A stretch of 58,795 nucleotides of DNA from Pseudomonadota bacterium (lineage in GTDB: Bacteria; Pseudomonadota; Gammaproteobacteria; Burkholderiales; Burkholderiaceae_B). Location: positions 1 through 58,795 of the forward strand of contig JAEXOO010000023.1 of the NCBI GenBank assembly GCA_023439305.1, in the 5' to 3' direction. A model generated the notes under the pieces. That model was not told the origin of the DNA. It was given only the letters and a program-made list of their open reading frames with translations, and did no database searches. This document shows, one piece after another, positions 25,131 to 33,053 of this stretch. How positions within the stretch are numbered: position 1 is the stretch's first letter; each line of letters opens with the position of its first letter. The translations under genes were made by a program, and so were the position numbers.

Positions 25131-27404
25131 TCAGGAGCGAGCGCGCAACAGTCGCAAGCTGTTCAGCACCACCAGCAAGCTGGCCCCTACATCGGCAAAC
25201 ACCGCCATCCACATGGTGGCCTGCCCGGTCAGGGCCAGCGCCAGGAACACGGCTTTGATGCCGAGCGCCAGGCTGATGTTCTGCCACAACACGCGATGCA
25301 ACGCCTGCGACTGTCGCATCAGCAGCGCAATCTTGCCCAGATCATCATCCATCAAGGCCACATCCGCCGTTTCGATGGCGATATCCGACCCCAGCGCGCC
25401 CATGGCGATACCTACATCGGCTCGCGCCAGCGCAGGCGCGTCGTTGATGCCGTCGCCCACCATGCCCACCAGCCCCTGCCCCAGGCGCTGCTCGATCCGC
25501 TCCAGCTTGTCTTGCGGCAGCAAGCCGGCCCGATAGTCCGCAATGCCGGCCTGCTGCGCCACGTGGCGCACGGCCAGCTCATGATCGCCCGACAGGATTT
25601 CCACCTGCACGCCTTGCTGCTGCAAAGCGGCGATAGCCTGTACGGTTGTGGGCCGCAGCGTATCCATGACAGCGAACCAGGCAAGCAAGCCCTGGCCGTC
25701 AGCCAGATACACCATGCTGGCGCCGCTTTCCAGAGCCCGCTGCTCTGCCTGGCCGACAGGCGCGGAGGCGCTCGTCTCCAGCACCCAGCTGCGTTTGCCC
25801 AGACGCAACACTCCCTGCTGACTATCTGCTTGTACACCATGCCCGGCGATCGCCTCGAACTGGCTCAACCCCGCTGCGCCCGAAGCCTGACGACCACGGG
25901 CGATGGCTTGCGAGGCAGGGTGGTCAGAGCGCTCGGCCAAGGCCACAGCCATGTCCAGAGCCTGCTCATCAGACACACCCTCACGCAGGCTGCCGTAATG
26001 ACTCAATGAAGGCTGGCCCAGGGTCAGCGTACCGGTCTTGTCCACGGCCAGATAGCGCAACTGGCGGGCGCGCTCAAGATAGACGCCGCCTTTGACCAGG
26101 ATGCCGGTACGCGCCGTGCTGGCCAGGGCGCTGACCACTGCGACCGGCGTGGAGATGACCAGGGCGCAAGGGCAGGCGATCACCAGCAGCACCAGGGCGC
26201 GATACACGGACTCCGACCAGCTCAGCCCCCACACCAGGGGCAGCGCTACCGCCATGAGCACGGCGGCCACTACCACCAGAGGGGTGTAGATGCGGGAAAA
26301 CTGGTCCACAAAGCGCTGGATGGGCGCTTTATTGGCCTGGGCCTCCTGCACCGAGCGCGTAATGCGCGCGAGCAGGGTGTCATCGTGGCTGGCCGACACC
26401 TGGTACACCAGTTCGCCCATGCCATTGATGGTGCCGGCGAAGACCTCGTCGCCCTTGGCCTTGTCCACCGGCGCACTCTCGCCGGTGATAGGCGCCTGGT
26501 TGACCGCGCTGACGCCTTCCAGCACGGTGCCGTCCAGCCCGAAGCGCTCGCCAGGCGCCACTCGCACCGACCAGCCGGACTGCACTTGGCTGGCCGGCAT
26601 ACGGTTCCAACTGACGCCGTCGGCGCTGGCCTGCACATCGTCGGGCACCAGCTTGAGCAGGCTGTCCACCGCATGGCGGGCGCGATCCAGGGAACGAGCC
26701 TCGATCCACTCCGCGAGGCTGAACAAGGACATGACCATGGCCGCTTCCGGCCATTGAGCCAACAGCACGGCACCGGTCACCGCGATACTCATCAATGCAT
26801 TGATATTCAACTGGCCATTGCGCAGGGCAATCCAGCCTTTTTTATAGACCTGCACCCCGCCGGACACAATGGCCGCCAGAGACAGCAGAATGACCAGCCA
26901 CTCAGGCGCGGCCAGCCAATGGCTGAGCTCCGCGCCCAGGGCCAGCACGACAGCCGCCGCAATACGCGTCAATCCTTGGCGGGCAGGCGCGGCGGCCATG
27001 GGCGCCTCGTCCGCCATGCGTGGTTTAAAGCCCAGTCCGCGCAACGCCTGCAAGACCGTATCGCGCGCGCCATCGGCGTGATCCACCGTCAGCACCCGTT
27101 GCATCAAGTCAAAACCCAGGCTTTGCACCTGCGGCACTCGCTTCAAGCCTGAGCGGATCATGTTCTCTTCCGCAGGACAGTCCATATCGGCGATATGCAC
27201 GACTAATCGAGTCGGCGTACTGGCCGCCAACGCCGCCGCCGATGCAACAGCCGGCGCCGCGCAGCAGGCGGCGGCCGCCTCCGCCCCCGAGGCGTGGTGA
27301 TGATCATGGCTGTGATCATGACCATGATCATGGGAGTGGTGGTGCTCGTCAGACGGCATGCCATCCAGGGCGGACAGGGTTCGGGTCTTATCGTGGGACG
27401 TCAT
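25131..27404 (-). CDS. zntA: P1B-type ATPase exporting Zn/Cd/Pb (ZntA/CadA type)
   Basis: Pumps divalent soft metals out of the cytosol using ATP. The 757-residue protein starts with a His-rich stretch (about residues 20-40). A heavy-metal-associated domain follows, whose metal motif is MDCPAEE, with one Cys rather than CxxC. The membrane CPC motif (IACPCALVIS), phosphorylation site DKTGTLT, the HP locus (SDHPASQAI) and GDGINDAPALA complete the P1B-2 pattern. CPC plus the divergent CadR-type regulator point to Cd/Zn/Pb rather than Cu. The metal-responsive promoter upstream is listed separately. Confidence 0.94.
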   Translation of the reverse strand: MTSHDKTRTLSALDGMPSDEHHHSHDHGHDHSHDHHHASGAEAAAACCAAPAVASAAALAASTPTRLVVHIADMDCPAEENMIRSGLKRVPQVQSLGFDLMQRVLTVDHADGARDTVLQALRGLGFKPRMADEAPMAAAPARQGLTRIAAAVVLALGAELSHWLAAPEWLVILLSLAAIVSGGVQVYKKGWIALRNGQLNINALMSIAVTGAVLLAQWPEAAMVMSLFSLAEWIEARSLDRARHAVDSLLKLVPDDVQASADGVSWNRMPASQVQSGWSVRVAPGERFGLDGTVLEGVSAVNQAPITGESAPVDKAKGDEVFAGTINGMGELVYQVSASHDDTLLARITRSVQEAQANKAPIQRFVDQFSRIYTPLVVVAAVLMAVALPLVWGLSWSESVYRALVLLVIACPCALVISTPVAVVSALASTARTGILVKGGVYLERARQLRYLAVDKTGTLTLGQPSLSHYGSLREGVSDEQALDMAVALAERSDHPASQAIARGRQASGAAGLSQFEAIAGHGVQADSQQGVLRLGKRSWVLETSASAPVGQAEQRALESGASMVYLADGQGLLAWFAVMDTLRPTTVQAIAALQQQGVQVEILSGDHELAVRHVAQQAGIADYRAGLLPQDKLERIEQRLGQGLVGMVGDGINDAPALARADVGIAMGALGSDIAIETADVALMDDDLGKIALLMRQSQALHRVLWQNISLALGIKAVFLALALTGQATMWMAVFADVGASLLVVLNSLRLLRARS

Positions 27405-27433
27405 TGCAGTTCCTCGTTTTCTTGCATACCGCC

Positions 27434-27464
27434 AGTAGAAAGCCTAAAGTAACTACAGGGTCAA
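27434..27464 (-). promoter_or_regulatory. MerR-type promoter of the metal ATPase gene
   Basis: On the minus strand TTGACC (-35, 27459-27464) and TCTACT (-10, 27434-27439) are 19 bp apart, the long spacer typical of MerR-activated promoters. The spacer contains the imperfect dyad CCTGTAGTTACTTTAGG (27443-27459), close to known CadR/PbrR operators. Metal-bound regulator would twist the DNA and activate zntA. Confidence 0.85.
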
Positions 27465-27482
27465 GCCCACAGGAGCCTGGAC

Positions 27483-27914
27483 ATGAAAATCGGCGAATTG
27501 GCGCAAAAAAGCCACTGCAACCCCGAAACCATACGCTACTACGAAAAAGTCGGATTATTGCCGGAGCCTGATCGCACCGACAGCAACTATCGGCAGTACC
27601 GGACCGTGCACCTGGAACGGCTGCGTTTTATCCGCAACTGTCGCAGCCTGGATATGACGCATGAAGAGATCCGGGCCCTGCTGGCGTTCATGGATGGGCC
27701 GGCCCAGGACTGCGAGCCCGTAAACTGCCTGCTGGACGAGCACATCGAACACGTGTCGGTGCGCATACGCGAACTGGAGCATTTGCAAGAACAGTTGAAA
27801 GAGCTGCGCCACCGCTGCGGCCAGGCGGGGGGGCTGGAGCAATGCGGGATTCTGCAAGGTCTGGTGGACATGGAGCCGGATCGCGTGCCGGCCCCCAGCA
27901 CCCACCTGGGCTGA
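27483..27914 (+). CDS. cadR: CadR/PbrR-type MerR-family metal sensor
   Basis: Metal-responsive activator of the divergent ATPase gene. The 143-residue protein has an N-terminal winged-helix domain (MKIGELAQKSHCNPETIRYY and an NYRQYR wing), a dimerisation helix and a C-terminal metal loop. C77, C112 and C121 correspond to the three cysteines used by CadR and PbrR for Cd(II)/Pb(II), and C82 lies nearby. AGGAG stands about 7 bases before the ATG. Cd and Pb sensors cannot be told apart from sequence alone. Confidence 0.92.
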   Translation: MKIGELAQKSHCNPETIRYYEKVGLLPEPDRTDSNYRQYRTVHLERLRFIRNCRSLDMTHEEIRALLAFMDGPAQDCEPVNCLLDEHIEHVSVRIRELEHLQEQLKELRHRCGQAGGLEQCGILQGLVDMEPDRVPAPSTHLG

Positions 27915-27925
27915 GCGGCGGCGCC

Positions 27926-28336
27926 TCAGCGGCGCACGCGTCCGGCCAACCACATTCCCGCCAGCATGGCGACAAAGAACAGCAGTGCCGACGAAGCGCC
28001 GGAGGCGGCCAGCACGATGGCCGGGCCCGGACAAAAGCCCGCCAGGCCCCAGCCCGCGCCAAAGATCAATGCCCCCAGCACCAAAGGCTTGTCGATCTGC
28101 CGGCTGGAGGGCAACTGCATGGCTTGATTGGTCAGATAGGTGCGGGTACGGCGACGCGCCAAGGTAAACGGTACGATGGCTACGGCAATGGCCGCCGCCA
28201 TCACCAGCGCCAGGGAAGGATCCCAGGCTCCCGCCAGATCCAGAAAACCCAGGACCTTGGACGGATTGGCCAATCCGGAAATCAGCAGGCCCAAGCCGAA
28301 GACCAAGCCGCTGAGCAAGGCGATGAGGTAATTCAT
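27926..28336 (-). CDS. YeeE/YedE-like small membrane protein (DUF6691 type)
   Basis: Second half of a split YeeE/YedE-type transporter, a family linked to import of sulfur compounds such as thiosulfate. From ATG 28336 the protein has 136 residues and about four hydrophobic helices, with the characteristic motif GFCPGPA near residue 100. The frame opens earlier at 28366, but MNYLIALLSGLVFGLGL is the normal family N-terminus and removes an overlap with the upstream gene. It lies 10 bp after its partner gene in the BigR-like operon. Confidence 0.88.
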   Translation of the reverse strand: MNYLIALLSGLVFGLGLLISGLANPSKVLGFLDLAGAWDPSLALVMAAAIAVAIVPFTLARRRTRTYLTNQAMQLPSSRQIDKPLVLGALIFGAGWGLAGFCPGPAIVLAASGASSALLFFVAMLAGMWLAGRVRR

Positions 28337-28346
28337 GATGGTTCTC

Positions 28347-28778
28347 TCAGAGCAGGTGACGGACAATAAAGACGGTCAGAAAGCCGCTGGCCATGAAGGC
28401 CAGGGTGGCGACCAACGACCGCGGCGACAGGCGCGACAGCCCGCAGACCCCATGCCCGCTGGTACATCCCGAACCCAGCCGCGTGCCAAAGCCGACCAGC
28501 AACCCGGCAAGAATCACCCAAAACCAGGACGGCGCCTGAGGCAAGGCAATGTCCTGACCGGCCAGGCGGTAGAGCCAAGGCGACGCCGCCAGGCCCAGCA
28601 ACGCCATCCAGCGCCAACCCCGATCGCCTGCAGCCGCGCTCCAGGTGCCCGACAGCAAGCCGGAAATGCCAAATACGCGTCCGTTGAACAGAACCAGCGC
28701 CGCCGCCGCGATCCCCACCAAAGCCCCGCCCAGCAAGGCGCTCCATGGTGTGAACGAAACCCAGTCAATCTGAATCAT
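28347..28778 (-). CDS. YeeE/YedE-family transporter protein
   Basis: First half of the YeeE/YedE pair. The 143-residue protein has about four membrane helices and the family motif GSGCTSGHGVCGLSR, whose cysteines are thought to relay sulfur in related thiosulfate transporters. ATG 28778 is strongly supported by AAGGAGG 5 bases upstream; the frame opens at 28808. It overlaps the end of the ArsR-type regulator gene by 14 bp, so the regulator and both halves form one operon. Confidence 0.9.
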   Translation of the reverse strand: MIQIDWVSFTPWSALLGGALVGIAAAALVLFNGRVFGISGLLSGTWSAAAGDRGWRWMALLGLAASPWLYRLAGQDIALPQAPSWFWVILAGLLVGFGTRLGSGCTSGHGVCGLSRLSPRSLVATLAFMASGFLTVFIVRHLL

Positions 28779-29091
28779 GTGTGCCTCCTTGGGCGCAGAA
28801 AATGCCATACAGGGTCTGCATCACGGCCAGCACATCCGGATGCTCCAGGCGGTAATACACAAACTTGCCCTCTTTACGGCTGGCTATCAGCCCTTCGCGC
28901 CGCAGCACCGTCAGCTGCTGAGACAAGGTGGGCTGTTCGATTCCACTGCGCTGCGCCAGCTCGCCCACATTGCACTCCCCTTGCACCAGCGTGCATAAAA
29001 TAAGGAGGCGATCGGGATTGGCCAGCGAACGCAGCAATTGACTGGCCTGGCCGGCCACCAGGCGCAAGGCCTGAAGATCAGTTTGAGTCAT
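28765..29091 (-). CDS. bigR: BigR/SqrR-type ArsR-family persulfide sensor
   Basis: Winged-helix repressor of the ArsR family. From ATG 29091 it is 108 residues. Two cysteines, C33 in LLILCTLV and C99 in YGIFCAQ, sit where BigR, SqrR and YgaV form the tetrasulfide or disulfide that releases DNA in response to sulfide or persulfide. The DNA-recognition helix is around QPTLSQQLTVLR. It heads a leftward operon with the YeeE/YedE pair and faces a metallo-hydrolase gene across a 66-bp AT-rich gap. A GTG start at 29103 is possible; neither start has a clear ribosome site. Confidence 0.88.
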   Translation of the reverse strand: MTQTDLQALRLVAGQASQLLRSLANPDRLLILCTLVQGECNVGELAQRSGIEQPTLSQQLTVLRREGLIASRKEGKFVYYRLEHPDVLAVMQTLYGIFCAQGGTHDSD

Positions 29092-29157
29092 ATCAATTAA
29101 CACAATTACAATATATATTATTATATATTATATATTCAGAATTTAAAGAGGACTGCC
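29092..29157. promoter_or_regulatory. AT-rich divergent operator of the BigR-like module
   Basis: The gap contains a stretch of almost pure A/T (29109-29136) built of overlapping imperfect dyads of ATATAT and TTATATA type. Known BigR boxes are AT-rich palindromes that overlap the promoter. With only 66 bp between the two starts, one bound repressor could silence both directions. Confidence 0.65.
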
Positions 29158-30024
29158 ATGCCCCACGCTCAGGTCGCCCCTTTCTTTGACCCGGACACGT
29201 CCACGTACTCATACGTCGTCCATGCCGACGGCCAGGCCGAATGCGCCATCATCGATTCAGTCCTGGACTACGATCCTGCCTCTGGCCGAAGCGCCACGGA
29301 ATCAGCCCAGAAAATCGTGGATTTCGTCCGCAGTCGCCAGTTGCAGGTGCAATGGATTCTGGAAACCCACGCGCATGCGGATCACCTGTCCGCCGCGGTA
29401 TGGCTGCAACAGCAGTTAGGCGGCAAGATCGCCATCGGCGGACATATACGCCACGTGCAATCCACCTTCAGTCGTATTTTCAATATCGAGGCTGAAATCA
29501 AGGCCGACGGCACCCCCTTCGATGCTCTGTTCAGCGACCAGGAAACATTTCACATCGGCGCCCTGTCCGTCCAGGCCCTGCATGTGCCCGGCCACACGCC
29601 GGCCGACATGGCCTATCACGTGCACGGCCTGGGCGTATTCGTCGGCGACACTTTGTTTTTGCCCGATGTAGGCACGGCCCGCTGCGACTTCCCCGGCGGC
29701 AGCGCAGGCCAGCTCTACCAATCCATTCAGCGCCTGCTGGCTCTGCCGACGGACACGGCCCTGTTCATGTGCCACGACTATCCGCCTCAAGGCAGGCAAG
29801 CTCAATACAGCTGCACGGTCGCCGACCAGAAGGCCAACAATATTCACGTGCGCGACGGCATCACCGAATCCCAGTTCCGCGAACTACGGGAAAGCCGCGA
29901 CCGCACACTGGGCATGCCCCGCCTGATCCTGCCCGCCATTCAAGTCAATATACGCGCCGGCCATTTCCCGCCTGCAGAAGACAACGGACAGGTCTACTTG
30001 AAGCTGCCGCTGAACCGTTTCTGA
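29158..30024 (+). CDS. blh: Blh/persulfide dioxygenase-like metallo-beta-lactamase-fold protein
   Basis: Probable non-haem iron enzyme related to ETHE1-type persulfide dioxygenase, which oxidises glutathione persulfide to sulfite. The 288-residue protein has the metal motif THAHADH (H71, H73, D75, H76), a later His in VPGHTPADM, and FVGDTLFLPDVGTARCDFPGG, all fitting this subgroup rather than a true beta-lactamase. AGAGGA precedes the ATG. Blh proteins are named from bigR operons; some carry an extra DUF442 domain, which is absent here. Position across from the BigR-like gene supports the role. Confidence 0.88.
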   Translation: MPHAQVAPFFDPDTSTYSYVVHADGQAECAIIDSVLDYDPASGRSATESAQKIVDFVRSRQLQVQWILETHAHADHLSAAVWLQQQLGGKIAIGGHIRHVQSTFSRIFNIEAEIKADGTPFDALFSDQETFHIGALSVQALHVPGHTPADMAYHVHGLGVFVGDTLFLPDVGTARCDFPGGSAGQLYQSIQRLLALPTDTALFMCHDYPPQGRQAQYSCTVADQKANNIHVRDGITESQFRELRESRDRTLGMPRLILPAIQVNIRAGHFPPAEDNGQVYLKLPLNRF

Positions 30025-30146
30025 GCCGCCTCAGGGGAACCCTGGCGGGCGAAGGCACTCTGAACACAGACAATCCCAAGGGCGGGCTTGCGTATACTGC
30101 ACCCAGCCCTTTCTTTTTCACACGACTGTTCAGAGGAAATCCAGGC

Positions 30147-30527
30147 ATGACTTACATGGCCATCAAGCACTTGCACATGACCGCAGCGGGATTGAGCATC
30201 CTGTTCTTCATCATACGGGCCTTCTGGTCGGTCAGCGGCTCCGCTCTTTTGCAAAACCGCTTCGTACGCATCGCCCCCCATATCATCGACACCGTGCTGT
30301 TGCTCTGTGGCCTGGCACTGGCCGGCATGCTGGGCGCTGCGGCCGGCCAACCCTGGCTGATCACCAAGATCGTGCTGCTGGTGGCCTACATCGGGGTAGG
30401 CACCTACGCCATCAAGCGCGGCAAAACGGCGCAGAGCCGCGCCTGGGCGGCTCTGCTGGCTGTGGCTATCTTTATCTATATTGTGGGCGTGGCCGTACGC
30501 CACAGCCCGGGCTCCTGGTTTTTCTGA
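30147..30527 (+). CDS. SirB2-family membrane protein
   Basis: Small integral membrane protein of the SirB2 family, function unknown. The 126-residue product has four predicted helices and starts MTYMAIKHLHMTAAGLSILFF, the usual SirB2 opening with conserved His residues near the N-terminus; it ends with RHSPGSWFF, also typical. I chose ATG 30147 (GAGGAAA upstream); ATG 30156 is possible. It lies 122 bp after the hydrolase gene and may be co-transcribed. Confidence 0.85.
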   Translation: MTYMAIKHLHMTAAGLSILFFIIRAFWSVSGSALLQNRFVRIAPHIIDTVLLLCGLALAGMLGAAAGQPWLITKIVLLVAYIGVGTYAIKRGKTAQSRAWAALLAVAIFIYIVGVAVRHSPGSWFF

Positions 30528-30880
30528 TTGTCCACGGGGCGAGCATGTCCCTATGTAGCGTGCGTTCGTTGAGCCGGCGCAGAAACGACACCGAGGAAGG
30601 TGAGTCCGACGCCCATTGACGACCCCTACGACACAGGAGGTCTATGGATCGCCCCCAGTCTTGCTATCAGTGAATCCTCAAGAGGCTGACACTATGACGG
30701 TTGCGATCAGTGCAATCAGGGCTTCGCGCCTTGGCCGGCGTCTATAGAAACCGGTTCTGCAATGAACAGCGGTCATCCGAACGCAATGCAAAAAATGCCA
30801 GCCCACACTTAAGGGGCTGGCATGACACTTGTACGCAAGGGTTTGTCAGCAGTCTGAGCGGGGCTTGCACCCCGCTTTTT
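30528..30880. other. 353-bp gap with two tiny open frames and two hairpins
   Basis: No gene of normal size is present. On the plus strand a 9-codon frame (30644-30673) starts 3 bases after AGGAGG, and a 17-codon frame (30694-30747) starts 8 bases after AAGAGG. Neither is recognised. A rightward terminator at the end of the gap implies some plus-strand transcript finishes here, either the sirB2 message or a small RNA. The leftward terminator of the exporter gene is also inside. Confidence 0.4.
30795..30823 (-). terminator. terminator of the YeiH-type gene
   Basis: Arms ATGCCAGCCC (30795-30804) and GGGCTGGCAT (30814-30823) form a perfect 10-bp stem with a 9-base loop. On the minus strand it is followed by TTTTTTGC, ending leftward transcription about 60 bp past the exporter stop codon. 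Confidence 0.88.
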
Positions 30881-30882
30881 TT
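30857..30882 (+). terminator. rightward terminator at the end of the sirB2 intergenic region
   Basis: GCGGGG (30858-30863) and CCCCGC (30870-30875), extended by an A-T pair, form a stem with a 6-base loop followed by seven T. It acts on plus-strand transcripts; its T run overlaps the stop codon of the convergent exporter gene. Confidence 0.85.
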
Positions 30883-31936
30883 ACCAGATGCCGAACCAGC
30901 GCTGCACGACCAGGCTGCTGATCGCCACCGCCGCCCAGACCCCCAGCCCCAGCAAGGCTGGCCGCACGCCCGCACGGGCCATGACTTTCAGGTCGGAAGA
31001 CAAGCCGATGGCAGCCAGCGCGAGCACCATCAGGAATTGAGCCGCCCAACGCAGAGGCTCCAGCCACTCCACCGGTACCAATCCCAGGGAGCGCAGCGCC
31101 GAAGCCACGATGAACCACAGAATAAACCAGGGGAAGACGCGCATCAGGTCGAAGTCGCGCCCATCCTGACGCGAGCGCCAGATTTCCAGGCCGGTCAGAA
31201 TCAGGCAGATGGGGATGATCAGCGTTGCGCGGGTCAACTTCACAATCGTGGCGTGGTCACCGGCCTGATTGCTGTAACTGTAGCCCGCAGCCACCACGGA
31301 AGACGTATCGTTGATGGCGGTACCCGCCCAGACGCCAAACCCGGCGTCGGACATGCCCATCATGTGGCCGGCCACCGGGAAAATCAGCACGGCCAGGATA
31401 TTGAAGATGAAGATGGTCGAAATAGCCAGCGCCGTTTCATGCTCTTCCGGGCGTATGATGGGCGTGACCGCCGCAATCGCCGAGCCGCCGCAAATGGCCG
31501 TTCCCACCCCGATCAGCGTGCGCAATTTGGAGGGTATGCCCAGCATGCGCCCCAGCACATAGGCGGCCACGAACGCGACGGACAGCGTCACGAGCGTGAC
31601 GGCCAGGGAATCCATGCCGGTGCGCATCACCTGGGGCAGACTCAAGCCGAAGCCCAGGCCTATGATGGACCACTGCAACAGGATCTTGGACGAAAACTGC
31701 AGGCCAGGACGAAACACCGTTGCCACACCGATAACATTGCGCAGCACCATGCCCAGCACAATGGCGAATACCGGACCTCCAATCAAAGGCCAGTAATTAC
31801 CCAGCCATAGCGCAACGACGCCCACCGCCAGAGCCAACAGGAAGCCCCACCAGCGAGACGGTTTCAAGGGCATGCCCGAACGAGCGTCGGAGGCCGGCGC
31901 CGCACGGCCCGACAAGGAGTTGGCTGAGCTGATCAT
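30881..31936 (-). CDS. yeiH: YeiH/UPF0324-family putative sulfur-compound exporter
   Basis: Integral membrane protein of the YeiH (UPF0324) family, described as putative sulfate or organosulfur exporters. The 351-residue product has about ten hydrophobic helices and the typical segments GVGTAICGGSAIAAVTPII and GTAINDTSSVVAAGYSYS. Length is normal. It is divergent from a LysR-type regulator gene, the standard arrangement of yeiH with yeiE, and ends in a strong terminator. The transported substrate has not been shown for most members. Confidence 0.88.
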   Translation of the reverse strand: MISSANSLSGRAAPASDARSGMPLKPSRWWGFLLALAVGVVALWLGNYWPLIGGPVFAIVLGMVLRNVIGVATVFRPGLQFSSKILLQWSIIGLGFGLSLPQVMRTGMDSLAVTLVTLSVAFVAAYVLGRMLGIPSKLRTLIGVGTAICGGSAIAAVTPIIRPEEHETALAISTIFIFNILAVLIFPVAGHMMGMSDAGFGVWAGTAINDTSSVVAAGYSYSNQAGDHATIVKLTRATLIIPICLILTGLEIWRSRQDGRDFDLMRVFPWFILWFIVASALRSLGLVPVEWLEPLRWAAQFLMVLALAAIGLSSDLKVMARAGVRPALLGLGVWAAVAISSLVVQRWFGIW

Positions 31937-32007
31937 TGTGGTAGATCCTGTTTTTTAATAATTGAAAGTAATTTTAAGTTGACCCCTTCTATAAAAAAAT
32001 TCATTAT

Positions 32008-32022
32008 TACTTATCGTAAGTA
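32008..32022. promoter_or_regulatory. palindrome in the yeiH-lysR divergent gap
   Basis: TACTTATCGTAAGTA is a 15-bp palindrome (6-bp arms, 3-base centre) 16 bp before the LysR start. It lies in an AT-rich 101-bp divergent gap and contains a T-N11-A arrangement, as expected for a LysR-family autoregulatory site. Confidence 0.6.
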
Positions 32023-32037
32023 TCAATTTTTTTGATC

Positions 32038-32919
32038 ATGAACGCCATCAGCATCAGACAGCTCGAAGTCTTCGTCGGCATCGCCAACCTGGGCACCGTG
32101 CGCGCCTGCGCCGAGAGCATCCACCTGTCGCAACCCGCCGCCAGCATGGCGCTGGCCGAGCTGGAAAAGCAACTGGACAGCCCGCTGTTCGAACGCACGC
32201 CGGGCCGCATGCTGCTGACCAGCCGCGGCAAACAGCTGCTGCCGCAAGCACGCGAGATTCTGGAGCGCTTGCGTGAAATGCAGACCCAGCAAGAAGACAG
32301 TGAATTGCGCGGCGAAATCCGCATCGGCGCGAGCAATACAGTGGGCAATTACCTGATCGGCGACCTGGTGGGCGACTTTGTGCGCGAGCATCCTCGGGTG
32401 TCTTTGCATGTTTCGGTGGAAAATACGGCCGAGATCGTAAACCGCCTGCTCGTGCACAGCTGTGACATTGCCTGCGTAGAAGGCCCCGTGAACCATCCTC
32501 AGCTGGAGACCTGGCACTGGCGCGACGATGCATTGGTGGTGTGCGCTGCGCCCGACCATCCTCTGGCCCAGCTCAGCCAATTGGTCCATGCCGATTTCGC
32601 TGGCGTCAGCTGGATCATGCGCGAACGCGGGTCAGCATCGCGGGCACTGACCGAACAGGCCCTGAACGTTCTGCCGACCGGGCGCATTCTAATGGAGCTG
32701 GGCCAGGTAGAGGCCATCAAGCAAGCCGTCATCGCCGGCTTGGGCCTGGCCTGCCTGCCCCAGGCCGCCACCGTGGACGCCGTGGCCAACGGACGCCTGC
32801 GCATTCTGGACACGCCCTTTCTGGACCTGAAACGCCGACTGTCCCTGGTGCTGCACAAAGAGCGCTACCGCAGCGGCCTGCTAGCCGCTTTTGTGCAACA
32901 CCTGCAGGCGCCACACTGA
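32038..32919 (+). CDS. LysR-family regulator, YeiE-like
   Basis: LysR-type transcription factor probably controlling the divergent yeiH gene. From ATG 32038 it is 293 residues with an N-terminal winged helix (ISIRQLEVFVGIANLGTVRACAESIHLSQPAASMALAELE) that is a clear match to the CysB/YeiE-like branch. A C-terminal periplasmic-binding-like effector domain follows. YeiE in enteric bacteria responds to sulfite, so sulfite or a sulfur anion is a reasonable ligand guess; it is inference from family and neighbour only. An in-frame TTG at 32032 is less likely. Confidence 0.9.
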   Translation: MNAISIRQLEVFVGIANLGTVRACAESIHLSQPAASMALAELEKQLDSPLFERTPGRMLLTSRGKQLLPQAREILERLREMQTQQEDSELRGEIRIGASNTVGNYLIGDLVGDFVREHPRVSLHVSVENTAEIVNRLLVHSCDIACVEGPVNHPQLETWHWRDDALVVCAAPDHPLAQLSQLVHADFAGVSWIMRERGSASRALTEQALNVLPTGRILMELGQVEAIKQAVIAGLGLACLPQAATVDAVANGRLRILDTPFLDLKRRLSLVLHKERYRSGLLAAFVQHLQAPH

Positions 32920-33053
32920 CCCGCTTCACCCATCTTTGCAGTTCCCGCCCTGGCCTACTGCCCGGGCGGTGCTATGCTTGCTGCAGTGCAACCCGATCCA
33001 CGCCGCAGGGATGCCGACAGCCGTGCGCCCCTCTTTTTTCATAGAGTTACGCC

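Noticed and set aside
29769..30146. N-terminal extension of the SirB2 frame
   Set aside because: The frame is open to 29769 but this part overlaps the hydrolase gene; SirB2 proteins begin at the 30147 ATG.
30701..31810. 369-codon plus-strand frame
   Set aside because: Antisense to the YeiH-type gene, with shadow-type His/Gln-rich composition.
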